DNA of 64,000 nt from Novosphingobium sp. FSW06-99 (GCF_001519065.1 NZ_KQ954260.1:47129-111128); one strand, 5' to 3'. Positions 26,015-34,584 are shown, counted from the stretch's first letter. Numbers and translations are program-made. Notes: generated from the letters alone by a model not told the origin.

Positions 26015-26557
26015 ATGAAGGTCAAGGCCCAGTTGGTGTCGAACGTATTGTCTCAACAACCCGCCGAAAGCGATTGCTTTACGCCAGTAAAATTGATCGG
26101 AACGGCGACCGGTCACAAGAACATGACCGTCCTGCTGGTCGAAGATGATGAAGCGGATGCCTACCTGATTACCGAATCGCTGCGCAAATGTCCGCCGGTC
26201 GACAAGATCGTCCGGTCTTCCAATGGCGGTGAAGCACTTGGGCAATTGGCGATGGGGCTGTACCCCGATGTTGCGATTGTCGATCTGAACATGCCCAAAC
26301 TGGATGGCTTCGGCTTTCTCAAACAGCTCCGCAGCGTTTACGATCAGGATCTTCCGGTGATCGTGATGACATCATCGAAAGCGTCGGAGGACGCCTATCG
26401 ATCTTATCGTCGCGGGGCCTGGCTGGCCGTTTCCAAACCCTTGCGGGCGGAAAAATACGTCAGCTTTTTCAACACGATCTTGTCGCAACTTGCGATCGAC
26501 CCGCAATCGATCCGAAGCAAGGTTCCGCCATGGTCGCATTTCCTCGACGCGGCCTGA
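26015..26557 (+). CDS. Response regulator with an N-terminal extension
   Basis: A 180-residue receiver preceded by about 36 residues of no known domain. It has EDDE at 43-46, Asp90 in IVDLNMPKLDG, Thr/Ser in VMTSSKASED and Lys in LAVSKPLRAEKY. The ATG at 26015 has AAGGA with good spacing. The Asp-containing motif and the ESLRKC...DKIVRSSNGGEAL pattern resemble Rcp1-type receivers. It closes the eight-gene cluster. Again no output domain is visible. Confidence 0.87.
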   Translation: MKVKAQLVSNVLSQQPAESDCFTPVKLIGTATGHKNMTVLLVEDDEADAYLITESLRKCPPVDKIVRSSNGGEALGQLAMGLYPDVAIVDLNMPKLDGFGFLKQLRSVYDQDLPVIVMTSSKASEDAYRSYRRGAWLAVSKPLRAEKYVSFFNTILSQLAIDPQSIRSKVPPWSHFLDAA

Positions 26558-26583
26558 GGCGGGCCCGAAGGCGCGCGCCTCAG
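26554..26583. terminator. Hairpin between convergent genes
   Basis: Perfect 8-bp arms CTGAGGCG (26554-26561) and CGCCTCAG (26576-26583) span the stop codons of the last receiver gene and of the TonB receptor on the opposite strand. It may terminate both; there is no T-run. Confidence 0.45.
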
Positions 26584-28901
26584 TAGGCGAGGTTCAGCGT
26601 GAGCGTCGCGGTTCGCGGGCGCGCGGCCACCAGGGTGTGTGCATAGTTGGAATCGAGTGCCTTGGCCGACTGCGGCGCAAAGGCATTGAACAGATTGTCG
26701 ATATCGATACCCACACGCCAGGCACGGTGGCTGTCGAGCGCCAGGTGCAGCGCGAACAGCGTTGCCGAACCGATCGTGAAATAGGCCGGGTTTTGCGTGG
26801 TCACCAGATCGGCGCGGCCCGACTGGTACGACCCGTCGACCCGCAGGCTGGCGGTTGAACCATTGGCCAGATCCCGCGCGTACGTGGCGCTCCAGTTGGC
26901 GGTCCAGGCCGGCACGTTGGCCAGCTTGTCGCCCGCCTGCACGGCCAGCGCCGGGTTGGTCTGAACCGGCTGATTGCCCACCAGTCGTGCGTCGTTGTAA
27001 GTCAGCCCGGCATTGACCGACAGACCGGTGGTGGGCACCACGTTCAATTGGGCCTCGAACCCGTCGGAATGCGCGCTGCCGACATTGGCGATATAGCTGA
27101 ACACCTGGGTGGGGATGAGCTGCTGCAGGTTGTTCCACAGGATATGGAACACCGCGCCCGACCAATAGACTTTGCTGTCGAGCAGGCTGAACTTCCACCC
27201 GATCTCATAATCCCACACCGAATCCGCCGAATAGGGCGGGGCGGTCACCGCAAACCCGCCGGGATAGTTGGGACCGCCCGCGCGAAAGCCTTGTGCCGCC
27301 TCGACATAGATCAGGCCGGTATCGGGCAGCTTGTACGACAGCTCGTATTTCTGGAACAGCTTGCCCTGGGCAAAACGCTGAAACGGCTCGGGGCCGGTAG
27401 GGGCACCGGGAAAGAATTGCTGGACGATCACTTGCTGGTCGGTCCGGTCGGAGTGGAACCAGCGATAGCCGACCGTCGCCACCAGTGCGTGCGTGATATC
27501 GTAGGATACCTCGCCGAACAGCGCATACTGGTCAAAACTGTCCTGGTTGTCGCGCTCGAAGAGCCGGCCCATGGCGTCGTTCGTCGCGTCGAAGACGACA
27601 TTGCCTTGCGCGTCGACCACTGCAATCTGGCCTCGGCGCGTGGTCGCGGTGTCCTGCAACGAAGCCCCCACAGTCCATTGCAGAGGCCCCGGCGCCTTGG
27701 ACACCAGGCGCACTTCGCCCGACCACGAGTTGACCCCTTCGATCGAATTGCTGGCCGCCGGGATGATGCCGGGCGTGAAGCAGGTCTTGTCGTAATTCTG
27801 CTCGGTGCAGCCATAGATCCCGGTGAGCAGATAGCGCGTCGTGTCGGTGGTCCTGTTCAGCTTGCGATACTGGTAGGACCCCGTCGCGGTCAGTTCGGCA
27901 AAGCCGAAATCGGTGGTCGAGATGAGGTTGGCCATGAAGATCTTGTCGAGCCAGGGTTCGCGCACATAGCTTTTCGACACATAGCGATCGGTCGGCGTGG
28001 CATAGGCCGGATAGAGATCGAACGCGGTGGTTTTCATGTCCTGGTAATAAGCGATGCCGGTGATGTTCCAGTCGCTGGTCGGCTGATAGCTGACCGAAGC
28101 CCGCCCGCCATACGTGCGTTCAGTGTTGATGTTGTTCTGGTTGATCTGCGGCAGCGCGATCTGGCTGTTCGCGACTTCGTCGATCCAGCCGCCTTCGTGC
28201 CGGTAATAGCCGGTCAGACGGATCGCGAGGACATTGGACACGATCGGCGCATTGACCATGCTCGACAATCCGAACGACGGGGCGCCACCTTGCGTCGCGC
28301 CGACCGACGCGCTCTGGTCGGTCTCCAGTTTGTCGAGGTCGGGCCGTTTCGAGATGATACGGATCGCCCCGCCCATCGAGCCATTGCCGTAAAGCGTGCC
28401 TTGCGGTCCGCGCAGCACTTCGACGCGATCGACATCCCACAATTTGATGTCGGGCTGGCTGTCGCCGGTGTCGAGCGAACCGCCTGGAACGCTGCTGACG
28501 GGTATTTCGTCATAGTAGAGCGCCACTTCGGGCTCGCCTGCCGACTGCAGCCCGCGCAGGGCATAGCGTTTGTTGTCGGGTCCGGAATCCGTATAGCTGA
28601 GCCCCGGCACCAGCGCGGCGAAATCGGAAAACTGGTCCGCATGGATCGCCTTGAGCGTCGCTGCGCTGACCACGGTGACGCTGAGCGGGGTGTCGAGCAG
28701 CGTCGTCTTGTGCCGGATTGCGGTAACGACGATGTTCTGGGTATCGTTTGCCGGATTTGTGTCCGCAGGCGCTGCCTGTTGCGCAAGCGCCGCCGTCGAC
28801 AGCCACCAGCCGCACAGCGCCGCGCCGACCCGTATTGTCGTGCGGCGATCGAGCCGGCGACCGCGCCTTGAAATATGCTGTTTGCGCCGCCGATCGACCA
28901 T
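26580..28901 (-). CDS. TonB-dependent outer-membrane receptor
   Basis: A 773-residue receptor. It has a basic N-terminus and signal peptide (GAALCGWWLSTAALAQ). The TonB-box-like sequence NIVVTA lies ahead of the plug domain (LDTPLSVTVVSAATLKAI; VDRVEVLRGPQGTLYGNGSMGGAIRI). The 22-strand barrel ends in the aromatic C-terminal residue of TATLTLNLAY. It imports a substrate using TonB energy. Sphingomonads have many such receptors, often for plant aromatics or glycans rather than siderophores. The start at 28901 has GGGGAG 8 bases upstream. It is divergent from an MFS permease, which suggests a shared substrate. Specificity is unknown. Confidence 0.93.
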   Translation of the reverse strand: MVDRRRKQHISRRGRRLDRRTTIRVGAALCGWWLSTAALAQQAAPADTNPANDTQNIVVTAIRHKTTLLDTPLSVTVVSAATLKAIHADQFSDFAALVPGLSYTDSGPDNKRYALRGLQSAGEPEVALYYDEIPVSSVPGGSLDTGDSQPDIKLWDVDRVEVLRGPQGTLYGNGSMGGAIRIISKRPDLDKLETDQSASVGATQGGAPSFGLSSMVNAPIVSNVLAIRLTGYYRHEGGWIDEVANSQIALPQINQNNINTERTYGGRASVSYQPTSDWNITGIAYYQDMKTTAFDLYPAYATPTDRYVSKSYVREPWLDKIFMANLISTTDFGFAELTATGSYQYRKLNRTTDTTRYLLTGIYGCTEQNYDKTCFTPGIIPAASNSIEGVNSWSGEVRLVSKAPGPLQWTVGASLQDTATTRRGQIAVVDAQGNVVFDATNDAMGRLFERDNQDSFDQYALFGEVSYDITHALVATVGYRWFHSDRTDQQVIVQQFFPGAPTGPEPFQRFAQGKLFQKYELSYKLPDTGLIYVEAAQGFRAGGPNYPGGFAVTAPPYSADSVWDYEIGWKFSLLDSKVYWSGAVFHILWNNLQQLIPTQVFSYIANVGSAHSDGFEAQLNVVPTTGLSVNAGLTYNDARLVGNQPVQTNPALAVQAGDKLANVPAWTANWSATYARDLANGSTASLRVDGSYQSGRADLVTTQNPAYFTIGSATLFALHLALDSHRAWRVGIDIDNLFNAFAPQSAKALDSNYAHTLVAARPRTATLTLNLAY

Positions 28902-29073
28902 GGTTCCGCTCCCCTTGTCCCGCTCCCATTGTCCGGGCACGATGGGGGAGGTCCTGAAAACGATCGAGATAATTGGTGTTAATGTTGTGAATCCGGGACC
29001 GATCCCGGGGGGATTGTCGCGCGCTTGCGTGTATGAGCGCCCGGATTACAGTTCGCGGTTGGGTGAATTTCGC

Positions 29074-29099
29074 GGTGTCGATCCAAGTGGTGTCGATCC
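29074..29099. repeat. Direct repeat GGTGTCGATCC, two copies 15 bp apart
   Basis: Identical 11-mers at 29074-29084 and 29089-29099 lie in the 245-bp region between the TonB receptor and the MFS gene, 48 bp before the MFS start. The spacing of about 1.5 helical turns is compatible with a regulator using direct half-sites. The rest of the gap (28902-29146) has no gene. Confidence 0.35.
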
Positions 29100-29146
29100 T
29101 CGTCGTGCCGAAATCTCGAAAGTCCAGCCAGTGGGAGTGCCCGACC

Positions 29147-30559
29147 GTGCCGATGCCTGATGAAACCGGACACGGGTCCGGCACCGTTCACCCTGACGGT
29201 GCGCCGCGATCGGTCGCCGGTGGTCCGGCGGGCATGCTGGAGCGGGGTCCGCTGACCCGGTTGCATCTTGCCATCATCGCACTGTGCGCGTTCGGGTTCG
29301 CCATCGACCTTGCCGAATTGGCGCTGGGTGGCGCGCTGTCATCGATCTTTTCCGCCGCGCCCTACCATATCGATGCGGCCAGGCTGACCTGGCTGGTCAC
29401 GTCGGCATATGTGGGCGCGCTGATCGGTGCGCCAACGTTTGGCTGGCTTGCCGACCGGATCGGCCCGTTGAAAGTGCTGTGCCTGTTGACTTGCTGGATC
29501 GGGATCTGGTCGATCCTGTCGGCGGGCGCGCCGACGGTCGACATGCTGGCGATATGCCGCCTGTTTGCAGGCGTGGGGGTTGGGGCGTTTCCGCCGATCA
29601 TGATCGCCTATCTGACTGACATTGCCCCGCGCGAACAGCGTGGACTGGTGATCTTTACGGCTTGCGGTGCCGCCTATCTGGCGCCGCCGCTGGCGATCTT
29701 TGCGGTGCGCTGGCTCACCCCGATCGCGCCGCTGGGGATCGAGGGATGGCGCTGGCCGTTTGCTGTGGGCGGGGTCTTCGCCTTGCTGGCGGGGGGCGCC
29801 ATGACCCGCTTGCCCGAGGCGCCGCACTGGCTGGCGGCGACCGGGCGCGCTGCGGCGCTGCGGCGCGTGGCCGATCGCATCGCGCAATCGAAGGCGCTTG
29901 GCCTGCGCGTGCGGCCGGGGGAGGCAGCGAACACGTCAGCGGACGGGCGCGAAGACCCGCGCATCGACGCCCGTTCGGCATCATGGCGCCTGGTCGTGCT
30001 GTGCGCGATCAGTTTTACCGTGCCGATTGCCACAGTGTCGTTTCCGTTGCTGACCGGACCGATCCTGTTGGCGCGGCATTTCAGCCTGTCCGATACCCTG
30101 TTCTATATCGGGTTTGCGACCTTCGGGCCGGTTGTCGGCACGTTGCTGGGCGGTGTGCTGATCGACGGGATCGCGCGGCGGATGGTCATGGCGTTGTGCG
30201 CGGGTGGCATGCTGGCCTCGGTCGGGCTGTTCTTTCTGGCCAGTGCGCCCGTTGCGATCGCCGTGGCGCTGGTCGGTTTTGCGCTGTTCACCTCGCTCTA
30301 TATGCCTGCCATGACGCTTTATGGCGCCGAGCTGTTCACCCCGTCGATGCGCGCGCGCAAAACGTCGATCGCCTGGGTCGCTAACCGGATCGCCGCGGCA
30401 GGCGCCCCGGCGGTGCTGGTGCCCCTGGTGCACCAGCAGGAAACACTGGCCATTGCGGCCGTGCTGGCGGTTGCCCTGCTGGTCAATCTGGCGGTTGTCG
30501 CCTGCCTTGCCCCGCACGAGCGCGACAGTGCCGACCCCCTTGCCGATGGCGTCGGATAA
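29147..30559 (+). CDS. MFS transporter (sugar/aromatic-acid porter type)
   Basis: A roughly 470-residue, 12-helix major facilitator. TM1 is LHLAIIALCAFGFAIDLAEL, with an Asp-Glu pair seen in metabolite:H+ symporters. The loop 2-3 motif A is GWLADRIGPLKV. The central-loop motif RLPEAPHWL resembles the PESPRWL of sugar porters. It is probably an uptake permease. GGAG at 29133 favours the GTG at 29147; the ATG at 29153 is the alternative. It is divergent from the TonB receptor, giving a plausible outer plus inner membrane uptake pair. Confidence 0.88.
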   Translation: MPMPDETGHGSGTVHPDGAPRSVAGGPAGMLERGPLTRLHLAIIALCAFGFAIDLAELALGGALSSIFSAAPYHIDAARLTWLVTSAYVGALIGAPTFGWLADRIGPLKVLCLLTCWIGIWSILSAGAPTVDMLAICRLFAGVGVGAFPPIMIAYLTDIAPREQRGLVIFTACGAAYLAPPLAIFAVRWLTPIAPLGIEGWRWPFAVGGVFALLAGGAMTRLPEAPHWLAATGRAAALRRVADRIAQSKALGLRVRPGEAANTSADGREDPRIDARSASWRLVVLCAISFTVPIATVSFPLLTGPILLARHFSLSDTLFYIGFATFGPVVGTLLGGVLIDGIARRMVMALCAGGMLASVGLFFLASAPVAIAVALVGFALFTSLYMPAMTLYGAELFTPSMRARKTSIAWVANRIAAAGAPAVLVPLVHQQETLAIAAVLAVALLVNLAVVACLAPHERDSADPLADGVG

Positions 30560-30703
30560 GCGCCAGGCCGGTCTGCGCGGCGTCGTGATTTCCATTTTTT
30601 AACATCCGCTTCCCGGCGATTAACTCGCCCAATCGGTGCGGACGACGCACTCTCCAACGGCCCGCCGCGTGTTTTGCGCGCGTCACCAAGTTGGAGATCG
30701 CCC

Positions 30704-31648
30704 ATGCCTTTGATCGGTCTGCTGCTCCCCGACGGGTTCGAGGTTTGCAGTCTGACGCCGGTGGCGGTGTTCGAAGCCGCCAATGCCGAACTGGGCGAGC
30801 CGTTCTATGACGTGCGTGTCCTGTCCGACCGCGGCGGACGGATTACCGGATCGTTTGGCGTCGCGATTGCCACACAGGCGTTGGGTGGAGAGGCCTATGA
30901 CACGTTGCTGGTTGCCGGGGCGCCCGACGTGGTATCGACCACCCCCCTGGCGCAAGCGCGCCTGCGTATGGTTGCGGCGCGGTCGGGCCGGGTGGCGTCG
31001 CTGCGCCTCGGTGCGTTTGCGCTGGCCGAAGCAGGCCTGCTCGACGGTCGGCGGGCGACCACCCATGCCACCCATGCGCACGCGCTTCAGCAGCGCTTTC
31101 CCGCCATCCGGGTCGATGCCGATTGCCTGTTTACCCAGGAAGATCCGGTGTGGACATCGGCCGGGATGACGGCGGGCGTCGATCTGGCGCTGCACCTGAT
31201 CGAACGCGATGTCGGCCGCGGCTGCGTGCAGCGCGTGGCGGCCCGGCTGATGATCCCGATGTTGCGCAGCGGTGCACATCCGCAGCATTCGGCCGCGCTC
31301 GATTTGCAGGCGACTTCGGACCGTGTCGCGACAGCTCTCGAATTCGCGCGCAACAACCTGCGGCGGAAACTGACCGTCGAGGATCTGGCCGAAGTTGCGC
31401 GCTTGAGCCCGCGCCAGTTCAGCCGCATCTTCCGCAACCAGACCGGCTGTTCGCCCGCGCGCGCGATCGAAAAGCTGCGGCTGGAGGCGGCCTGCGTGTT
31501 GATCCGCCAGGGGCGGTTGCCGTTTGAAACGATCGCCGGAGAGACCGGCTTTGGCGATGAAGAGCGGATGCGGCGCGCGTTCACCCGCGATGTCGGTCAG
31601 GCGCCGCGCGCCATCCGCCGCATGGCACAGATGGCGAGGGCAGCATGA
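30704..31648 (+). CDS. GlxA-like regulator lacking the elbow cysteine
   Basis: A 314-residue protein. The DJ-1/PfpI-like N-terminal half (1 to about 190) is followed by an AraC-type DNA-binding half (LTVEDLAEVARLSPRQFSRIFRN; ETIAGETGFGDEERMRRAF). The elbow motif reads SLRLGAFALAEAGLLDG, so Arg101 replaces the Cys found in the first gene of this window (SICTGAF). Any Cys-based chemistry is therefore absent and only ligand sensing is likely. The ATG at 30704 has GGAG 7 bases upstream. It overlaps the next AraC gene by 4 bp. Confidence 0.9.
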   Translation: MPLIGLLLPDGFEVCSLTPVAVFEAANAELGEPFYDVRVLSDRGGRITGSFGVAIATQALGGEAYDTLLVAGAPDVVSTTPLAQARLRMVAARSGRVASLRLGAFALAEAGLLDGRRATTHATHAHALQQRFPAIRVDADCLFTQEDPVWTSAGMTAGVDLALHLIERDVGRGCVQRVAARLMIPMLRSGAHPQHSAALDLQATSDRVATALEFARNNLRRKLTVEDLAEVARLSPRQFSRIFRNQTGCSPARAIEKLRLEAACVLIRQGRLPFETIAGETGFGDEERMRRAFTRDVGQAPRAIRRMAQMARAA

Positions 31649-32187
31649 TGATCGTCACGGATTGTGCCCCCGGCGCGCCGGTCGATGATCCCGTCATCAA
31701 TGCCCTAGGGAAACGCAGCGAGGGGCTGCGAAGGCTTTCGTTCGATGGTCTTGATGCGCAGGCCGATCGGGAGAGCGAGGCGTTCAGCGCCCATCCGGCC
31801 GATGGCGGCATGCCCAAGCCGGCCGGCACGTCGAAGGGCGGGCTGGCGCCATGGCAATTGCGATTGGCCCGGCGCCTGCTCAACGATCTTGATTCGAGTG
31901 CATCGCTGGCGCGGATTGCCGGTGAATGCGGTCTGTCGGCCGGGCATTTTGCGCGGGCGTTCAAACACAGCACCGGTCTGACACCGCATCAGTGGGTGTT
32001 GCGGCGCCGGGTCGATGCGGCCAAGGACATGTTGGACGCGGGCGTTCCACTGGCCGAAATAGCGGTGGCGTGCCGCTTTTCGGACCAGAGCCATCTGACT
32101 CGCGCCTTTGCCCATGCGACGGGGGTCACGCCAGGCAGGTGGCGAACGTCGCAAGGTCGCCGCCCATCGTCGATCGCATCGGATTAA
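31645..32187 (+). CDS. AraC-family transcriptional regulator (short)
   Basis: A 180-residue regulator with about 60 non-conserved N-terminal residues. The C-terminal AraC domain starts at GGLAPWQLRLARRLL, with helix-turn-helix units IAGECGLSAGHFARAFKHS and IAVACRFSDQSHLTRAFAHATG. There is no sensory domain, so it may work with its coupled GlxA-like neighbour (4-bp ATGA overlap). It resembles the AraC gene at 50.6 kb, which has the same KGGLAPWQ opening. Confidence 0.9.
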   Translation: MMIVTDCAPGAPVDDPVINALGKRSEGLRRLSFDGLDAQADRESEAFSAHPADGGMPKPAGTSKGGLAPWQLRLARRLLNDLDSSASLARIAGECGLSAGHFARAFKHSTGLTPHQWVLRRRVDAAKDMLDAGVPLAEIAVACRFSDQSHLTRAFAHATGVTPGRWRTSQGRRPSSIASD

Positions 32188-32288
32188 GGTGGCGAAATTG
32201 TTGCGTTTCGCGTTGCGATCAGAAATGTTCAATATTGTCCGGTCGGGACAGCTTAGGGTTGCTGCAACGGCAAATCCTGCCGCCGATT

Positions 32289-33080
32289 GTGGAATTGTCG
32301 TTGGGGATTAGAGGTATATACAACGTCGAAATCGGGGAAAGGCCGCGCGCTGCTGTGCGCAGGCTTTACGAAGAGACGTTGGGGCTTGCCGGCTTGGCCG
32401 ATGTCTGCCCGCTCGGCCGGTTCAGCCTGGCGGTCGGGCCATCGGCTTCACCGCTGTCGGGTGTTCTGACGTTCGCCGGTGCCGGCGGGTCGATCCGCGC
32501 GGTCACATTTGCGATCGGCCGCGGGCAAATGGCGAACTGGCGCGCCCGCCTGGTCCACAGCGGCACCCGTGTGGTTGGTCGCGCATGGCAATTCGATGAA
32601 GAGCACTTGTGTTTCGTCGACGATGCCGACTTTGACCTCGCGCTTGTGGAAGTGGCCGAAGACAAGGCGTGGTACGGGACGGGCGCGTCCGACGCGATCC
32701 TGGGGTTTCGCGGGGTCGAGGTTGCCGCAGGCCCGACCGGTGAACTGGAAAGCCTGTTCGCCGCCATCAACGTGGTGCCGGCCCGGCTGGAAAAGCCGCT
32801 GGCGCGGTTCGAATTCGCCAGGGACGGCGGGCGCTTCGCGCTCGATGTGCTGCGTTCGGACGACACCCCGGCCCAGCCCGACGGCACCGGTCAGCCGCCG
32901 CAACGGCTCAGCTTTGAGGTGACCGATCTGGCCGCGCTGGATCACCTGCGGCGGCGGCTGGGCGCGGCAGGGTTTGTCGTGGCGCCGATCGTCGGGCGCT
33001 CGGCGGGGTTCCATGTGCGGCTGCGTTCGCTGCGCGACCTCGAAATCGGGTTTTTGGTCAATGACCGGCTTGCGCCTTGA
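32289..33080 (+). CDS. VOC-superfamily (glyoxalase-like) protein, probable
   Basis: A protein of about 263 residues with two beta-alpha-beta repeats. The first is IRGIYNVEIGERPRAAVRRLYEETLGL and the second starts near EVAAGPTGELESLFAAINVVP; a conserved-looking LSFEVTDLAALDHLRRRLGAAGF follows. This is the layout of the vicinal-oxygen-chelate fold, but metal ligands are not clear. The start is uncertain: GTG at 32289, or TTG at 32301 just before the first strand; no ATG is in frame. The end overlaps the convergent LysR gene by 23 bp. Confidence 0.6.
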   Translation: MELSLGIRGIYNVEIGERPRAAVRRLYEETLGLAGLADVCPLGRFSLAVGPSASPLSGVLTFAGAGGSIRAVTFAIGRGQMANWRARLVHSGTRVVGRAWQFDEEHLCFVDDADFDLALVEVAEDKAWYGTGASDAILGFRGVEVAAGPTGELESLFAAINVVPARLEKPLARFEFARDGGRFALDVLRSDDTPAQPDGTGQPPQRLSFEVTDLAALDHLRRRLGAAGFVVAPIVGRSAGFHVRLRSLRDLEIGFLVNDRLAP

Positions 33081-33960
33081 TCAGGCGGTCGAGTTCGTCC
33101 CTGATCTGGCCCACGATCGGCGCGTTCCAGCCTGCGGCCGTGTTCAGATAGATCGTCGAGACCGCCCCGGCTTCGTCGAGCGGCTTGTAGACGACATCAA
33201 AGCTGCGCATGCGCTGAACGGTTGCGGGCACGATGCATATGCCGGATTCGGCCGCCACCATGCCCAGCGCGCCCAGCAGGTCGCCGACCGCAATGCGGTC
33301 GGCGGGGGTAAAATTTGCCTGCTCCATCAATTGCGCTACCGGGTCGCTGTGGCGGCCGGTGGTCCGGTTGTGATAGCAGATCAGCGTTTCCGCAGCCAGG
33401 TCGGCAAAGCGCAAGCTTGACCGATCGCCAAGGCCCAGCCGATGACCGAGGCCCAGCGCCACCAGATAGGGCTCCTGCCGGATCGCGATCTGGTCGATGG
33501 CATCGTCGTGCGACACTTCGCGGCCAACTCCGATATCGACTTCGCCATTGCGGATGCCGAGAATCTGGTCGGGGCCGGTCACCACCTTCAGGTCGATGTC
33601 GAGATGCGGGTTGAGGTCGCGCAGATGCTTGATGACCGGTGGCAAATGCCCATAGAGCACCGACACTTCGAACCCGATGCGCAGGATCTGGCGCCCGCCG
33701 CGCCCATGGCGGACGGCGTCGTGCTTCAGCCGGTCGATCCGCGCGATGATTTCCTGCGCGCGTTCGCGCACGAACAGGCCGGAACTGGTCAGGCGCATCG
33801 GGCGCGAATCCCGGTCGATCAGGCGCACGCCAAATTCATCCTCCAGATTGCTGATCTGGCGGCTGAACGGCGGCTGGGCGATGTTCACCTCTTCGGCCGC
33901 GCGCGTGAAATTCATCGTTCGGCACAGGGCCAGGAAATAGCGCAGTTGTCGTAGTTCCAT
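33058..33960 (-). CDS. LysR-family transcriptional regulator
   Basis: A 300-residue LTTR. The N-terminal winged helix (MELRQLRYFLALCRTMNFTRAAEEVNIAQPPFSRQISNLEDEFG) has the APPFSRQ variant typical of BenM/CatM-like members. A two-lobed effector-binding domain follows (LRIGFEVSVLYGHLPPVIKHL to the C-terminus). The start is set at MELRQL (33960) rather than the longer frame. It is divergent from a candidate small RNA and a small unknown gene. Possible targets are the accessory genes to its right; this is inferred. Confidence 0.93.
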   Translation of the reverse strand: MELRQLRYFLALCRTMNFTRAAEEVNIAQPPFSRQISNLEDEFGVRLIDRDSRPMRLTSSGLFVRERAQEIIARIDRLKHDAVRHGRGGRQILRIGFEVSVLYGHLPPVIKHLRDLNPHLDIDLKVVTGPDQILGIRNGEVDIGVGREVSHDDAIDQIAIRQEPYLVALGLGHRLGLGDRSSLRFADLAAETLICYHNRTTGRHSDPVAQLMEQANFTPADRIAVGDLLGALGMVAAESGICIVPATVQRMRSFDVVYKPLDEAGAVSTIYLNTAAGWNAPIVGQIRDELDRLIKAQAGH

Positions 33961-34003
33961 GTCCCACCATACCGCAAAAGTTGGGTAACCAAGGTCAATG
34001 ATC

Positions 34004-34032
34004 TTGGACTGTTGCACCGGGCAAATCTAGAA
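34004..34032 (+). promoter_or_regulatory. Candidate sigma-70-type promoter for a small RNA
   Basis: TTGGAC (34004-34009), a 17-base spacer and CTAGAA (34027-34032). The start of transcription would fall near 34039, about 10 bases before the first hairpin of the structured region. The -10 match is weak. Confidence 0.4.
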
Positions 34033-34038
34033 AGATCC

Positions 34039-34150
34039 CAGCAGACGCGAAGTCGGCGCAAGCCCCCCCCCGGCGCCGACTTCTGCTCCGGTCCGTGCCC
34101 CACATTTGCCCCCCCCCTTGATGTGGGCACGGACCGGTCACTTTCGATTT
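34039..34150 (+). ncRNA. Candidate small RNA with two hairpins carrying C9 loops
   Basis: Two adjacent stable hairpins lie in a gap with no gene. Hairpin 1 has perfect 11-bp arms (34049-34059 with 34073-34083) and a loop holding nine C (34063-34071). Hairpin 2 has 17-bp arms with one bulged C (34088-34105 with 34121-34137) and a loop of TTG, nine C (34109-34117), TTG. A short T-containing tail follows. C-rich loops of this sort are characteristic of alphaproteobacterial small RNAs that pair with G-rich ribosome-binding sites; resemblance to the suhB-type family is inferred, not tested. The 34018-34218 gap holds only this element and the RBS of the next gene. Poly-C loops could also be length-variable. 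Confidence 0.6.
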
Positions 34151-34218
34151 CAGCGGTCGGCTTTGTCGCGCCCGTCCGGCGCGGTGCGGCGGTGCGTACA
34201 GACCAGAGGATAGCGACG

Positions 34219-34584
34219 ATGACCCAGATGATCAGCCTGACGGACCACGGCGAACCCGCCTTTTCCCATGTCGAGCACGTGATCCTGGATATTGCCGGTC
34301 GCGAGAGCCGTGATCTGCAGCGTCGACAGGGGTTGCTGCCCCGCGTGTCGGATTTCTTCCTGGGGCGGCCCGACCCGATGCCGCTGGCCAACGAAAAGCT
34401 GGAGGCGCTGCGCCAGTACGCGATGCGGCTCTATCGCTATGGTGTGGACAAAGTGCCCGCCGCGACCACCGCCGCATTGAATGCCGCCGGGTATGATGCG
34501 CAGCAGATTGCCTTGCTCCACGCCGCGTTCACCACGCTTCGCCATCAGCCGTTCGGCTTTGGCCGCAAGGACAGCGTGCAGTGA
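34219..34584 (+). CDS. Small protein of unknown function coupled to a MarR regulator
   Basis: A 121-residue protein with no motif I recognise. It has a charged N-terminal part (VEHVILDIAGRESRDLQRRQGLLPRVSDFFLGRPDPMPLANEKLEALRQYAMRLYRYG) and ends in RHQPFGFGRKDSVQ. No signal peptide or membrane segment is visible. The ATG at 34219 has AGAGGA 8 bases upstream; a longer upstream frame would run through the candidate RNA hairpins. It overlaps the MarR gene by 4 bp (GTGA), so the two probably function together. Confidence 0.7.
   Translation: MTQMISLTDHGEPAFSHVEHVILDIAGRESRDLQRRQGLLPRVSDFFLGRPDPMPLANEKLEALRQYAMRLYRYGVDKVPAATTAALNAAGYDAQQIALLHAAFTTLRHQPFGFGRKDSVQ

Noticed and set aside
31926..32288. 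N-terminal extension of the VOC-like gene back to an ATG at 31926
   Set aside because: It would lie out of frame inside the AraC gene, and the translated extension is Arg/Cys/Ser-rich without conservation.
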